From Roseateles sp. (lineage in GTDB: Bacteria; Pseudomonadota; Gammaproteobacteria; Burkholderiales; Burkholderiaceae_C): a DNA stretch of 36,639 bases. The notes beneath the pieces were generated by a model that was not told where the DNA came from, did no database searches, and saw only the letters and a program-made list of their open reading frames with translations. Shown one piece after another: positions 1 to 7,094 of the stretch. Each line of letters starts with the position of its first letter. Position 1 is the stretch's first letter. Where the stretch lies: positions 1 to 36,639 of the forward strand of contig NZ_JAFAGT010000051.1 of the NCBI RefSeq assembly GCF_019237615.1, read 5' to 3'. A program made the position numbers and the translations under genes.

Positions 1-164
1 GGGCCGGCCAGGTTGCCGCGGTCGAGCACGTCCACGCCGCGCGCGCGCAGCGCCTCGGCGAGGCCGGCCACGCGCATGGCCTCGGGGCCCATGCTGGCAC
101 CGCGCGCGCCGGCGCCGATGTCGGTGGGGGCGCCGATGAGGGAGACGTTCCTGAGTTGCGTCAT
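1..164 (-). CDS. rocF: Arginase, N-terminal part (cut by window edge)
   Basis: Only the first 54 codons lie in the window; the gene continues past base 1. The start reads MTQLRNVSLIGAPTDIGAG followed by R-G-A-S-M-G-P-E-A-M-R-V. This is the typical opening of bacterial arginases (ureohydrolase family), which hydrolyse L-arginine to ornithine and urea in the cytoplasm with a binuclear Mn centre. The Mn ligands lie further downstream and cannot be checked. The ATG (164-162) overlaps the stop of the upstream LOG-family gene in an ATGA arrangement, so the two are translationally coupled. Agmatinase or formimidoglutamase are alternatives within the same fold, but the GAPTDIGAG...RGASMGPEA signature fits arginase best. 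Confidence 0.85.
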   Translation of the reverse strand, partial: MTQLRNVSLIGAPTDIGAGARGASMGPEAMRVAGLAEALRARGVDVLDRGNLAG

Positions 165-1036
165 TTGGGATTCGCGTTCGAGAGTTCGGGTTGGCCTTCC
201 AGCAGGCCCCAAGCCTCCTCGGCGGTCTCGACGTAATGGAAGAGCTTCTCGTCGCCCGGGCTGATCATGCCGGTCTCCACCAGCAGGTCGATGTTGATGA
301 GCCGGGTCCAGAACTCGCGTCCGAACAGCAGGATGGGGCGGCGGCGGCTCTTGCCGGTCTGGATCAGCGTCAGCGTCTCGAACAGCTCGTCCAGCGTGCC
401 GAAGCCGCCGGGGAAGCACACCAGCGCGATGGAGCGCATCAGGAAGTGCATCTTGCGCAGGCCGAAGTAGTGGAAGCGAAAGCACAGCTCCGGCGTGATG
501 TAGGGGTTGGGGTATTGCTCGTGCGGCAGCACGATGTTGAGGCCCACGCTCTTGCCGCCCACCTCGTAGGCGCCGCGGTTGCCGGCCTCCATGATGCCGG
601 GGCCGCCGCCGGTGGCGATGACCACCGGCAGGCCACGGTCGGCGCAGGCGCTGGTGGCGATCTGCGCGAAGCGGCGCGCTTCCTCGTAGTAGCGGCTCAT
701 CGCGAGCTGGCGGCGGGCCTTGGCGGCGCCCGCCTCGTCGCCCTGTTCCTCGGCCGCCGTCAGCAGGGCCTGTGCCGCCTCGGCCGGCAGGATGCGGGCG
801 CTGCCGAAGATGACGATGGTGGACTTGACGCCCTGCTCGTTCTGCACGACCTCGGGCTTCATCAGCTCCAGCTGCATGCGCACGGCGCGCATGTCCTCGC
901 GCAGCAGGAAGCTCTCGTCCTTGAACGCCAGCTCGTAGGCGCTGCCCGGGCGGTCGTAGTCGGGATGGGGCTGCAGCGCGCGGCATTCTTCCCGAGCGGT
1001 CGGGAAGTTGCGCGTCGGGACGTCGGTGGGTTTCAT
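161..1036 (-). CDS. LOG-family protein (TIGR00730-type)
   Basis: Rossmann-like protein of the LOG/lysine decarboxylase-like family. Members that have been tested are cytokinin riboside 5'-monophosphate phosphoribohydrolases, cleaving nucleoside monophosphates to base and ribose 5-phosphate. The family signatures are present: GGGPGIMEA near residue 143 and PGGFGTLDE near residue 209, with a conserved Arg/Lys-rich stretch (R-K-M) just before. The 291 residues are longer than short LOG proteins (about 190), matching the long proteobacterial subgroup with a helical N-terminal extension. I chose the ATG at 1036; an in-frame ATG at 1081 would add 15 residues, and neither has a strong ribosome site. 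The true substrate is not visible from sequence; old 'lysine decarboxylase' labels for this family are misleading. Confidence 0.85.
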   Translation of the reverse strand: MKPTDVPTRNFPTAREECRALQPHPDYDRPGSAYELAFKDESFLLREDMRAVRMQLELMKPEVVQNEQGVKSTIVIFGSARILPAEAAQALLTAAEEQGDEAGAAKARRQLAMSRYYEEARRFAQIATSACADRGLPVVIATGGGPGIMEAGNRGAYEVGGKSVGLNIVLPHEQYPNPYITPELCFRFHYFGLRKMHFLMRSIALVCFPGGFGTLDELFETLTLIQTGKSRRRPILLFGREFWTRLINIDLLVETGMISPGDEKLFHYVETAEEAWGLLEGQPELSNANPK

Positions 1037-1100
1037 GGGCGGTGGCGTCGTGTCGTGTCGGGGGCGGATTTTCAGCCTCATTCGGGCCGGTCGCCGGAAT

Positions 1101-1865
1101 TCATCGGCTACCGCAGACCGGGCAGTCGGGGTCGCGCAGCATGGCGATCTCGCTCCACTGCATGCGCCGGCCGTCCAGCATCAGCAGGCGCCCGGCCAGC
1201 GGCTCGCCCACGCCCGCCAGCAGCTTCAGCGCTTCGGCGGCCTGCACGCTGCCGACGATGCCCACCAGCGGCGCGAACACGCCCATCGTGGAGCAGGCTG
1301 CGTCCTCGAAGCCGGCCTCCGGCGGGAACAGGCAGGCGTAGCAGGGCGGGCGCTCGCCGCAGCGGCTGTCGCCGTGAGCTGCATAAGTGCTGATCTGGCC
1401 ATCGAAGCCTATGGCCGCGCCGGAGACCAGCGGCCTGGCATGGCGCACGCAGGCGGCGTTGACAAGGTGGCGCGTGGCGAAGTTGTCGGTGCAGTCGATG
1501 ACGACGTCGGCAGCCGGCACCTCGGCGTCTAGCAGCGCGGCGTCAGCGCGGACGGCCAGCGCGCGCGTGCGAACGCCGGGGTTCAGCGCCGCCATGCGTG
1601 CCGCGGCAGACTCCACCTTGAGCCGGCCCAGGCTGCCCATGTCGTGGGCAATCTGGCGCTGCAGGTTGGTCAGCGACACGGTGTCGTGGTCGACCATCGT
1701 GATGTGCCCGACGCCGGCCGAGGCGAGGTAGAGCGCCACCGGCGAGCCCAGGCCGCCTGCGCCGATGACGAGGGCGCGAGCGGCCAGCAGGCGCTGCTGG
1801 CCCTCGATGCCGATCTCGTCGAGCAGCAGGTGGCGGGAGTAGCGCAGCAGTTCGTCGTCGGTCAT
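1101..1865 (-). CDS. moeB: MoeB/ThiF-family sulfur-carrier adenylyltransferase
   Basis: E1-like enzyme of 254 residues that adenylates the C-terminal glycine of a ubiquitin-like sulfur carrier (MoaD or ThiS), for molybdopterin or thiamine synthesis. Visible features: ATP-binding GAGGLGSP at 35-42, D-N-F around 127-129, structural zinc cysteines C175/C178 (CYAC) and C248/C251 (CPVC), and C191 in C-S-T-M-G-V-F-A-P-L at the position of the catalytic cysteine of E. coli MoeB. The start at 1865 was chosen because MTDDELLRYSRHLLLDEIG is the usual family N-terminus and its ATG overlaps the LysR stop (ATGA). An upstream in-frame start at 1889 is less likely. MoeB and ThiF cannot be separated by sequence alone here, as no moa, moe or thi gene is adjacent. 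Confidence 0.85.
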   Translation of the reverse strand: MTDDELLRYSRHLLLDEIGIEGQQRLLAARALVIGAGGLGSPVALYLASAGVGHITMVDHDTVSLTNLQRQIAHDMGSLGRLKVESAAARMAALNPGVRTRALAVRADAALLDAEVPAADVVIDCTDNFATRHLVNAACVRHARPLVSGAAIGFDGQISTYAAHGDSRCGERPPCYACLFPPEAGFEDAACSTMGVFAPLVGIVGSVQAAEALKLLAGVGEPLAGRLLMLDGRRMQWSEIAMLRDPDCPVCGSR

Positions 1866-2785
1866 GGCGTCGCCAGCATATCGGGCCATAGCGGCTCGCG
1901 CATGCTGCGTCGCATGGCCTCGATGAAGTAGCGCAGGCGCGCCGACGGCGCCGGCGGGTTGGGGTAGAGCAGTTGCACCGGCAGGGCCGGGCCGCGCCAG
2001 CGCGGCAGCAACTGCACGAGGCGGCCGTCGGCGATGTCCTGCCGTACCGCCCAGCCCGACAGCAGCGCGGCGCCCAGGCCCAGGCGCGCGGCCTCGCGGG
2101 TGGCGTAGAGGCTGTCGGTGGCCAGCACCGGGCTGATGGGCAGACGCTGGCGCACGCCGTCGTCGCGCTCCAGCTGCAGCTCCTGGCGGTAGAAGGTCGA
2201 GATCGCGATCCAGGGCAGCTCGGCCAGCGCCTCGGGCTCATCGAAGCTGCGCCCGGCGAGCAGCGCGGGCGCGGCCACCAGCACGCGCGGCACGCGCGCC
2301 AGCGGGATGGCGACGACGGCGCCCTCGGCCCGGCCGCCGACGCGGATGGCGCAGTCCAGCCCCTGCTCGATGAAGTTGGGCGCGGCGTCGCTCAGCAGCC
2401 AGTCGATGCGCAGGCCCGGCGCGTCCTGCAGCGCGCGCACCAGCGGCGCGACCAGTTGCTCCTGACCGAAGGCATGCGGCACCTGCACGCGCAGCAGCCC
2501 GGTGGGCCGCGCGGGCTCGGCGCGCAGCGAATGCTCGAAGTCCTCCCAATCGGCAGCCAGCGCCTTGGCGCGCTCCAGCGCGCGTTCGCCGGTATCGGTC
2601 AGGCGCAGCGCATGCGTGGAGCGCTGGATCAGCGGCTGGCCGAACTGCTGCTCCAGCGCCTGCAGCCGCCGGCTGACGGTGGGCTGGGTGGTGCCCAGCT
2701 GACGCGCCGCGGCGGACAGGCTGCCGGCCTCGACGATGCGGATGAAGGTCTGCATCAGCTGCAGGCGGTCGGACGTGGTGCTCAT
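1862..2785 (-). CDS. LysR-family transcriptional regulator
   Basis: Full-length LysR-type regulator (307 residues) with an N-terminal winged helix-turn-helix over about residues 8-65 (F-I-R-I-V-E-A-G-S-L-S-A-A-A-R-Q-L, then S-R-R-L-Q-A-L-E-Q) and a periplasmic-binding-like effector domain from about residue 90. It is divergent from an MFS exporter with 73 bases between the starts, the classic arrangement in which the regulator controls the neighbour and itself. A palindrome overlaps its own start codon (separate entry). The stop overlaps the moeB start by four bases, so moeB is translated from the same message. The effector cannot be predicted. Confidence 0.9.
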   Translation of the reverse strand: MSTTSDRLQLMQTFIRIVEAGSLSAAARQLGTTQPTVSRRLQALEQQFGQPLIQRSTHALRLTDTGERALERAKALAADWEDFEHSLRAEPARPTGLLRVQVPHAFGQEQLVAPLVRALQDAPGLRIDWLLSDAAPNFIEQGLDCAIRVGGRAEGAVVAIPLARVPRVLVAAPALLAGRSFDEPEALAELPWIAISTFYRQELQLERDDGVRQRLPISPVLATDSLYATREAARLGLGAALLSGWAVRQDIADGRLVQLLPRWRGPALPVQLLYPNPPAPSARLRYFIEAMRRSMREPLWPDMLATP

Positions 2786-2798
2786 ACGTGTAGCGTAT
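2784..2798. promoter_or_regulatory. Probable LysR operator (T-N11-A palindrome)
   Basis: ATACG-N5-CGTAT is a perfect 5+5 inverted repeat containing ATAC-N7-GTAT, the canonical LysR-type T-N11-A box (T at 2785, A at 2797). It overlaps the start codon of the LysR gene (ATG at 2785-2783) and lies 61 bases before the divergent MFS start. The position suits autorepression and activation of the exporter. The motif is seen; its use is inferred. Confidence 0.55.
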
Positions 2799-2858
2799 GG
2801 CAGTCAGGCGGGCTCTGCGTCTAGCGGGTCTTGCCCGGGCTGGCCACACTGCGGCGCC

Positions 2859-4037
2859 ATGAAGTCCACTCCCGCTCCTGCCGCCGTGCCCGCCACCCTG
2901 GGTCCGGCCCTGACGCTGCTGCTCGCCACCGCCACCGGCCTGGCCGTCGCGTCCATCTATTACGTCCAGCCGCTGCTGGGCCTGTTGTCCGAACAGTTCG
3001 GCGTGGGCAGCGCGGCCATAGGCCTGCTGCCCACGCTGACCCAGCTGGGCTATGGCGCGGCCATCCTGCTGCTGTCGCCGCTGGGCGACCGCTTTGACCG
3101 CCGCCGCATCATCGTCGTCAAGGCGGGGGCGCTGGTGGCGGCGCTGGCGCTGGCGGCGCTGGCGCCCGGCTTCGCGGCGTTGTGCGTGGCCAGCGTGGTC
3201 ATCGGCCTGACGGCGACGCTGGCCCAGGACCTGGTGCCCGCTGCCGCGACGTTGGCGCCGGAGGCGCAGCGCGGAAAGCGCGTGGGCCAGGTCATGACGG
3301 GGCTGCTGCTGGGCATCTTGCTGTCGCGTGTGGCGGCGGGGTCGCTGGCGGCGCTGGCCGGCTGGCGGGCGGTCTATGCAAGTGCCGCCGTCGCCGTCGC
3401 GCTGCTGATCCCGCTGCTGTGGCGTGCGCTGCCGCGCTTCGTGCCCGCGACGCAGGCCGGCTATGGCGCGCTGCTGGCCTCCATGGTGGGGTTGTGGCGA
3501 CAGCATGCGCCGCTGCGGCGCGCGGCCTGGGCCCAGGGTCTGTTGTCGGTGGCCTTCAGCGCCTTCTGGTCGACGCTGGCCCTCGTGCTGGCCGGGCCGG
3601 ACTTCGGCCAGGGCAGCGCCGTGGCCGGCGCTTTCGGCCTGGCGGGCGCCGCGGGCGCGCTGGCGGCGCCGCTGGCCGGCGGCATGGCCGACCGGCGCGG
3701 GCCGCAGGCGGTGATCCGCGTCGCGGCGCTGCTGGTCTTCCTGTCGTTCGCGGTGCAGGCGCTGGCGCCGGCCTCGCTGGCACTGCTGGTGGGGGTGGCC
3801 GTGCTGTTCGACCTGGGCGTGCAGGCGGCGCTGGTCTCGCACCAGAGCGTGGTCTATGGCCTGGACCCGGCCTCGCGCAGCCGGCTCAACGCGGTGCTGG
3901 TCAGCGCCATGTTCGTCGGCATGGCCAGCGGCGCGGCGCTGGGCTCGGCGCTGCTCGCGGCCTGGGGCTGGCGCGCGGTGCCGGCTCTGGGCGCCGTGGC
4001 CGCGCTCGCGGCGCTGGCCATTGCGCGATCGCGCTGA
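2859..4037 (+). CDS. MFS transporter (DHA-type exporter)
   Basis: Integral inner-membrane protein of 392 residues with about twelve hydrophobic segments. The major facilitator motif A lies between the second and third segments (S-P-L-G-D-R-F-D-R-R-R-I), and a second basic loop (M-A-D-R-R-G-P-Q) follows in the C-terminal half. It is of the small drug/sugar/amino-acid efflux type driven by the proton gradient. The ATG at 2859 was chosen because the residues upstream of it in frame are polar and uncharacteristic, whereas a hydrophobic first helix follows it. Divergent from a LysR gene, which probably regulates it. The substrate is unknown. Confidence 0.88.
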   Translation: MKSTPAPAAVPATLGPALTLLLATATGLAVASIYYVQPLLGLLSEQFGVGSAAIGLLPTLTQLGYGAAILLLSPLGDRFDRRRIIVVKAGALVAALALAALAPGFAALCVASVVIGLTATLAQDLVPAAATLAPEAQRGKRVGQVMTGLLLGILLSRVAAGSLAALAGWRAVYASAAVAVALLIPLLWRALPRFVPATQAGYGALLASMVGLWRQHAPLRRAAWAQGLLSVAFSAFWSTLALVLAGPDFGQGSAVAGAFGLAGAAGALAAPLAGGMADRRGPQAVIRVAALLVFLSFAVQALAPASLALLVGVAVLFDLGVQAALVSHQSVVYGLDPASRSRLNAVLVSAMFVGMASGAALGSALLAAWGWRAVPALGAVAALAALAIARSR

Positions 4038-4039
4038 GC

Positions 4040-4066
4040 AAAAAAGCGGGCCTCTTGCGAGGCCCG
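4040..4066 (-). terminator. Rho-independent terminator of ctpA
   Basis: On the minus strand, 8-base perfect stem CGGGCCTC / GAGGCCCG with a GCAA tetraloop (GNRA type), followed by a run of six T. It starts 26 bases after the ctpA stop. The plus strand has no T-run after the stem, so it serves the minus-strand gene; the convergent MFS gene ends just before it. Confidence 0.88.
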
Positions 4067-4091
4067 TGGTGCTTGAGGTCAGGAGCGACGG

Positions 4092-5531
4092 TTAGTCGTT
4101 GGTCTTGGCTTCAGCCTTGCGTTCCAGAGCCGTCTTGGACGCAATGACGGGTTGCCCCTTGAGCTTGTTCAGGGCCTGGACCAGCGGGAAGTCTTCGCTG
4201 GTGCCGAACTCCGGCAGCGGCTTGGGCGGCTCGGCACGCTTGGCGTACTCGGCTTCCAGCTTCTGGCGGGCTTCCTCGCGGGCCTTGGTGCGGGCCTCGT
4301 TGTCCTCGGCCTCGGGGCCGTTGTTCAGGTGCTTCTCGAGGTCGGCCTCGCGCATGCGCAGCGCGGCGAAGACATTGCCCTCGGCGGTCTCGTCCAGCAT
4401 CACGTCGGGCACGATGCCCTTGGCCTGGATGGAGCGGCCGCTAGGCGTGTAGTAGCGCGCCGTGGTGATCTTCAGTGCCGTGTCGGGGCCCAGCTGGCGC
4501 ACGGTCTGCACCGAGCCCTTGCCGAAGGTCTGGGCACCCATGATGGTGGCGCGGTGGTGGTCCTGCAGCGCGCCGGCGACGATCTCGCTGGCGCTGGCCG
4601 AGCCTTCGTTGACCAGCACGACCAGCGGCACCGTCTTCAGCGCGGCGGGCAGGCGCCTGATCGGGTCGTCGCTGCTGCGGCGGCGGTAGTCCTCGGGGTT
4701 GGCCTTGTAGCTGGCCTTGGACTCGGCGATCTGGCCGTTGGTGGACACGACCTCGACGTCCTTGGGCAGGAAGGCCGCGGAGATGGCGATGGCGCCGTCC
4801 AGCAGGCCGCCCGGGTCGTTGCGCAGATCCAGCACCAGGCCCTTCAGGTGGGGCTCCTGCCTGTAGATCTCCTCGAGCTTCTTGGCGAAGTCGTCGACGG
4901 TGCGGTCCTGGAACTGGCTGACGCGGATCCAGGCGTAGCCAGGCTCGACGACCTTGGCGCGCACGCTCTGCACCTTGATCTCCTCGCGCGTGATGGTCAC
5001 GGGGAAGGTGCGGTTCTCGCTCTTGCGGTAGATGGACAGGCTGACCTTGGTGGCCGGGTCGCCGCGCATCTTCTTGACGGCCTGGTCCAGCGAGAGGCCG
5101 CGCACGGCGGTGTCGTCGATGCGGCTGATCAGGTCGCCGCTCTTCAGGCCGGCGCGGAAGGCGGGCGAGCCTTCGATGGGCGAGACGATCTTGACGAGGC
5201 CGTCCTCCATGCCGATCTCGATGCCGACGCCGACGAACTTGCCGGTCGTGCCTTCACGGAACTCCTTGAAGCTCTTCTTGTCGAAGAACTGCGAGTGGGG
5301 GTCCAGGCCGGAGACCATGCCCGAGATGGCGTCGTTGATCAGCTTTTTCTCGTCGACCGGCTCGACGTAGTCGCTCTTGACGAGGCCGAAGACCGCGGCG
5401 AGCTGCTGCATCTCGTCCAGGGGAAGGGGCGACAGGCTGCTGCGCGCATTGGCCTGGAGCTGCATCGTGGTGAGGGCACCTGCGACGGCGCCGAGGGCAA
5501 CCCAGCCGGCGACTTTCAGTTTGGAGCTCAT
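4092..5531 (-). CDS. ctpA: C-terminal processing peptidase, S41A family
   Basis: Periplasmic carboxyl-terminal processing protease of 479 residues. An N-terminal hydrophobic export segment covers residues 7-28. A PDZ domain lies at about 98-165 (F-V-G-V-G-I-E...G-S-P-A-F-R-A-G-L-K-S-G-D-L-I). The tail-specific protease domain follows with N-E-G-S-A-S-A-S-E-I and T-F-G-K-G-S-V-Q; by the 25-residue spacing known in E. coli Tsp, the Ser/Lys dyad would be S313/K338. CtpA proteases trim or degrade periplasmic targets such as peptidoglycan hydrolases. The ATG at 5531 was chosen over an upstream start at 5612 because it begins directly at the signal segment and has AGGA about 11 bases upstream. The tail is rich in charged residues, as usual. 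Confidence 0.93.
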   Translation of the reverse strand: MSSKLKVAGWVALGAVAGALTTMQLQANARSSLSPLPLDEMQQLAAVFGLVKSDYVEPVDEKKLINDAISGMVSGLDPHSQFFDKKSFKEFREGTTGKFVGVGIEIGMEDGLVKIVSPIEGSPAFRAGLKSGDLISRIDDTAVRGLSLDQAVKKMRGDPATKVSLSIYRKSENRTFPVTITREEIKVQSVRAKVVEPGYAWIRVSQFQDRTVDDFAKKLEEIYRQEPHLKGLVLDLRNDPGGLLDGAIAISAAFLPKDVEVVSTNGQIAESKASYKANPEDYRRRSSDDPIRRLPAALKTVPLVVLVNEGSASASEIVAGALQDHHRATIMGAQTFGKGSVQTVRQLGPDTALKITTARYYTPSGRSIQAKGIVPDVMLDETAEGNVFAALRMREADLEKHLNNGPEAEDNEARTKAREEARQKLEAEYAKRAEPPKPLPEFGTSEDFPLVQALNKLKGQPVIASKTALERKAEAKTND

Positions 5532-5718
5532 GAAGGCGAGTCCTGTGATCAACGGAATCCTGCCGAAACTGCTTGACAGGTGCCCCGAGTGTAGCGGGCA
5601 GGCCCGAGTCACTGACCCGATTTACCCTGCGGAAACCCTTCAAATCGGGGTCGCAGTGACGGAATGCGCGGGCGTGGCCGGTGCCGTGGCGTGACGAAGG
5701 TCATCGCCGATGCGCCCA

Positions 5719-7092
5719 TCAGCAGCGCAGCTTCTGGCCCGCCAGGTTGCAGGTCGCCAGCGGCTGGCCCAGAGCATTGAAGGCCTGCAGCTGCCAGCCC
5801 TGGGGCGTGGCCGTCAGCAGCGCCATGCCGAACTCGGTGTGGCTCTGGAAGGTCTCCACCCGCACGCCGGGCAGCGGCTCGGCCTTCAGAGCGGACGCCG
5901 CGTTGAGGCGGCCGGCCGCCGCCGAGCCGCCGTTGCCGATGACGAGGCTGGCCGGCTGGTTGCTCGCGAAGCCCAGCAACTCGTGGATGTGCAGATGCCC
6001 GTGCAGCGTGGCCTGGATGCCCGGCGGGAACAGGCGCGCACCGAACGCATCCTGCAGCAGCGGCGTGAGACCGGAGCGGGCCGGCGCGGCCGTGCCGAGC
6101 AGGCTGGGGCTGAAGGCCAGGCTGGGGTGGTGATTGACGAAGAGGCTCTGCGTCCGCTCGCCGGACAGCTCGGCCACGCGGTCCAGCTGCTGGCGCCAGC
6201 GCGCCCATGCCGGCGAGTCCTGCGGCGGCGTCCGGCCGCCGATCGCGGCGGAGTCGAAGACGATCAGCTGGCTGCGCGGCGACAACGGCACGGCGAAGGG
6301 CATCGTGAAGTCGCCGTCGTTGAAGCCGCCGGCGCCCGCCTCGGCCTGGCAGGCGCGCACCGGGCCGCTCTGCGCGTCCAGGTAGCGCAGCCAGCCCTGG
6401 CCGGCGCGGTTGCAGGCCTCGTGGTTGCCGCGCACGAACACCCAGGGCGCGGCGGCCAGCAAGTCCCTGGCGGGCCGGAAGAAGTCGGCCTGCCAGGTGT
6501 CGTCGCCATAACCCCAGGGGCTGTTGGCGCAGCCGGCCATGCCGGCCGGGCAGGGGCTCTCGCGGTAGTGATAGTCGCCGACGTGGATGACGAGGTCGGG
6601 CGCCAGCGCCAGCGCGCGCGCCAGCACGCGCGGGAAGGGCCAGCCGCTGGGGTCGTCGCAGGGCTGGAACTCGCGGCCCGAGGCCTTGAGGCGGCAGCCC
6701 GTGTCGCCGAGGACGAGGATGCGGTGAGGCTCGGCGACCGGGGCCCGCAGCGTGAGGGCGCCGAGCTGCACGCTGGCGGCGCCCGCCGGCCACGCGGCCT
6801 CGCAGGCGCGCAGCGTGAAGCGGCTGGGCTTGCGCTCGGGTTCGGCGTTGCCGGGCGGCGGCGGCTCGTCGCCGGGGGCGCTGCGCTCCTGCATGGCGAC
6901 GCTGCCGCCGGCCCAGCCTAGCGTGGGGCAGGCGGCCTCGTCGGTCAGCGCGCGCACCGCCCAGCCCGGGCCGGCGACGGCCTGCACCCAGGCCTGTTGA
7001 AGGCCCGTGGCGGGTTCGGCGGGCGGCTGCGCGTCGTGGGCGCAGCCCACGAGCACGGCCAGCAACGCGACGGCGAGGCAGCCCTTGAACAT
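5719..7092 (-). CDS. Lipoprotein metallophosphoesterase (calcineurin-like)
   Basis: 457-residue phosphoesterase with a lipoprotein signal (hydrophobic stretch then L-V-G-C, lipidation at C17), so probably anchored in the outer or inner membrane facing the periplasm. The binuclear-metal motifs appear in order: G-D-T-G, G-D-Y-H-Y-R-E, G-N-H-E, N-H-H-P and G-H-L-H-I-H. This matches the calcineurin-like/purple acid phosphatase superfamily. Eight or more cysteines may form disulfides. The start lies two bases after the stop of the upstream TonB-dependent receptor gene, so the two are one transcription unit. Substrate is not shown by sequence; release of phosphate from organic phosphates is the likeliest role given the partner receptor. 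Confidence 0.82.
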   Translation of the reverse strand: MFKGCLAVALLAVLVGCAHDAQPPAEPATGLQQAWVQAVAGPGWAVRALTDEAACPTLGWAGGSVAMQERSAPGDEPPPPGNAEPERKPSRFTLRACEAAWPAGAASVQLGALTLRAPVAEPHRILVLGDTGCRLKASGREFQPCDDPSGWPFPRVLARALALAPDLVIHVGDYHYRESPCPAGMAGCANSPWGYGDDTWQADFFRPARDLLAAAPWVFVRGNHEACNRAGQGWLRYLDAQSGPVRACQAEAGAGGFNDGDFTMPFAVPLSPRSQLIVFDSAAIGGRTPPQDSPAWARWRQQLDRVAELSGERTQSLFVNHHPSLAFSPSLLGTAAPARSGLTPLLQDAFGARLFPPGIQATLHGHLHIHELLGFASNQPASLVIGNGGSAAAGRLNAASALKAEPLPGVRVETFQSHTEFGMALLTATPQGWQLQAFNALGQPLATCNLAGQKLRC

Positions 7093-7094
7093 GC

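Noticed and set aside
5574-5579. Perfect TTGACA hexamer
   Set aside because: It is on the plus strand between two minus-strand genes with no plus-strand gene or -10 box downstream.
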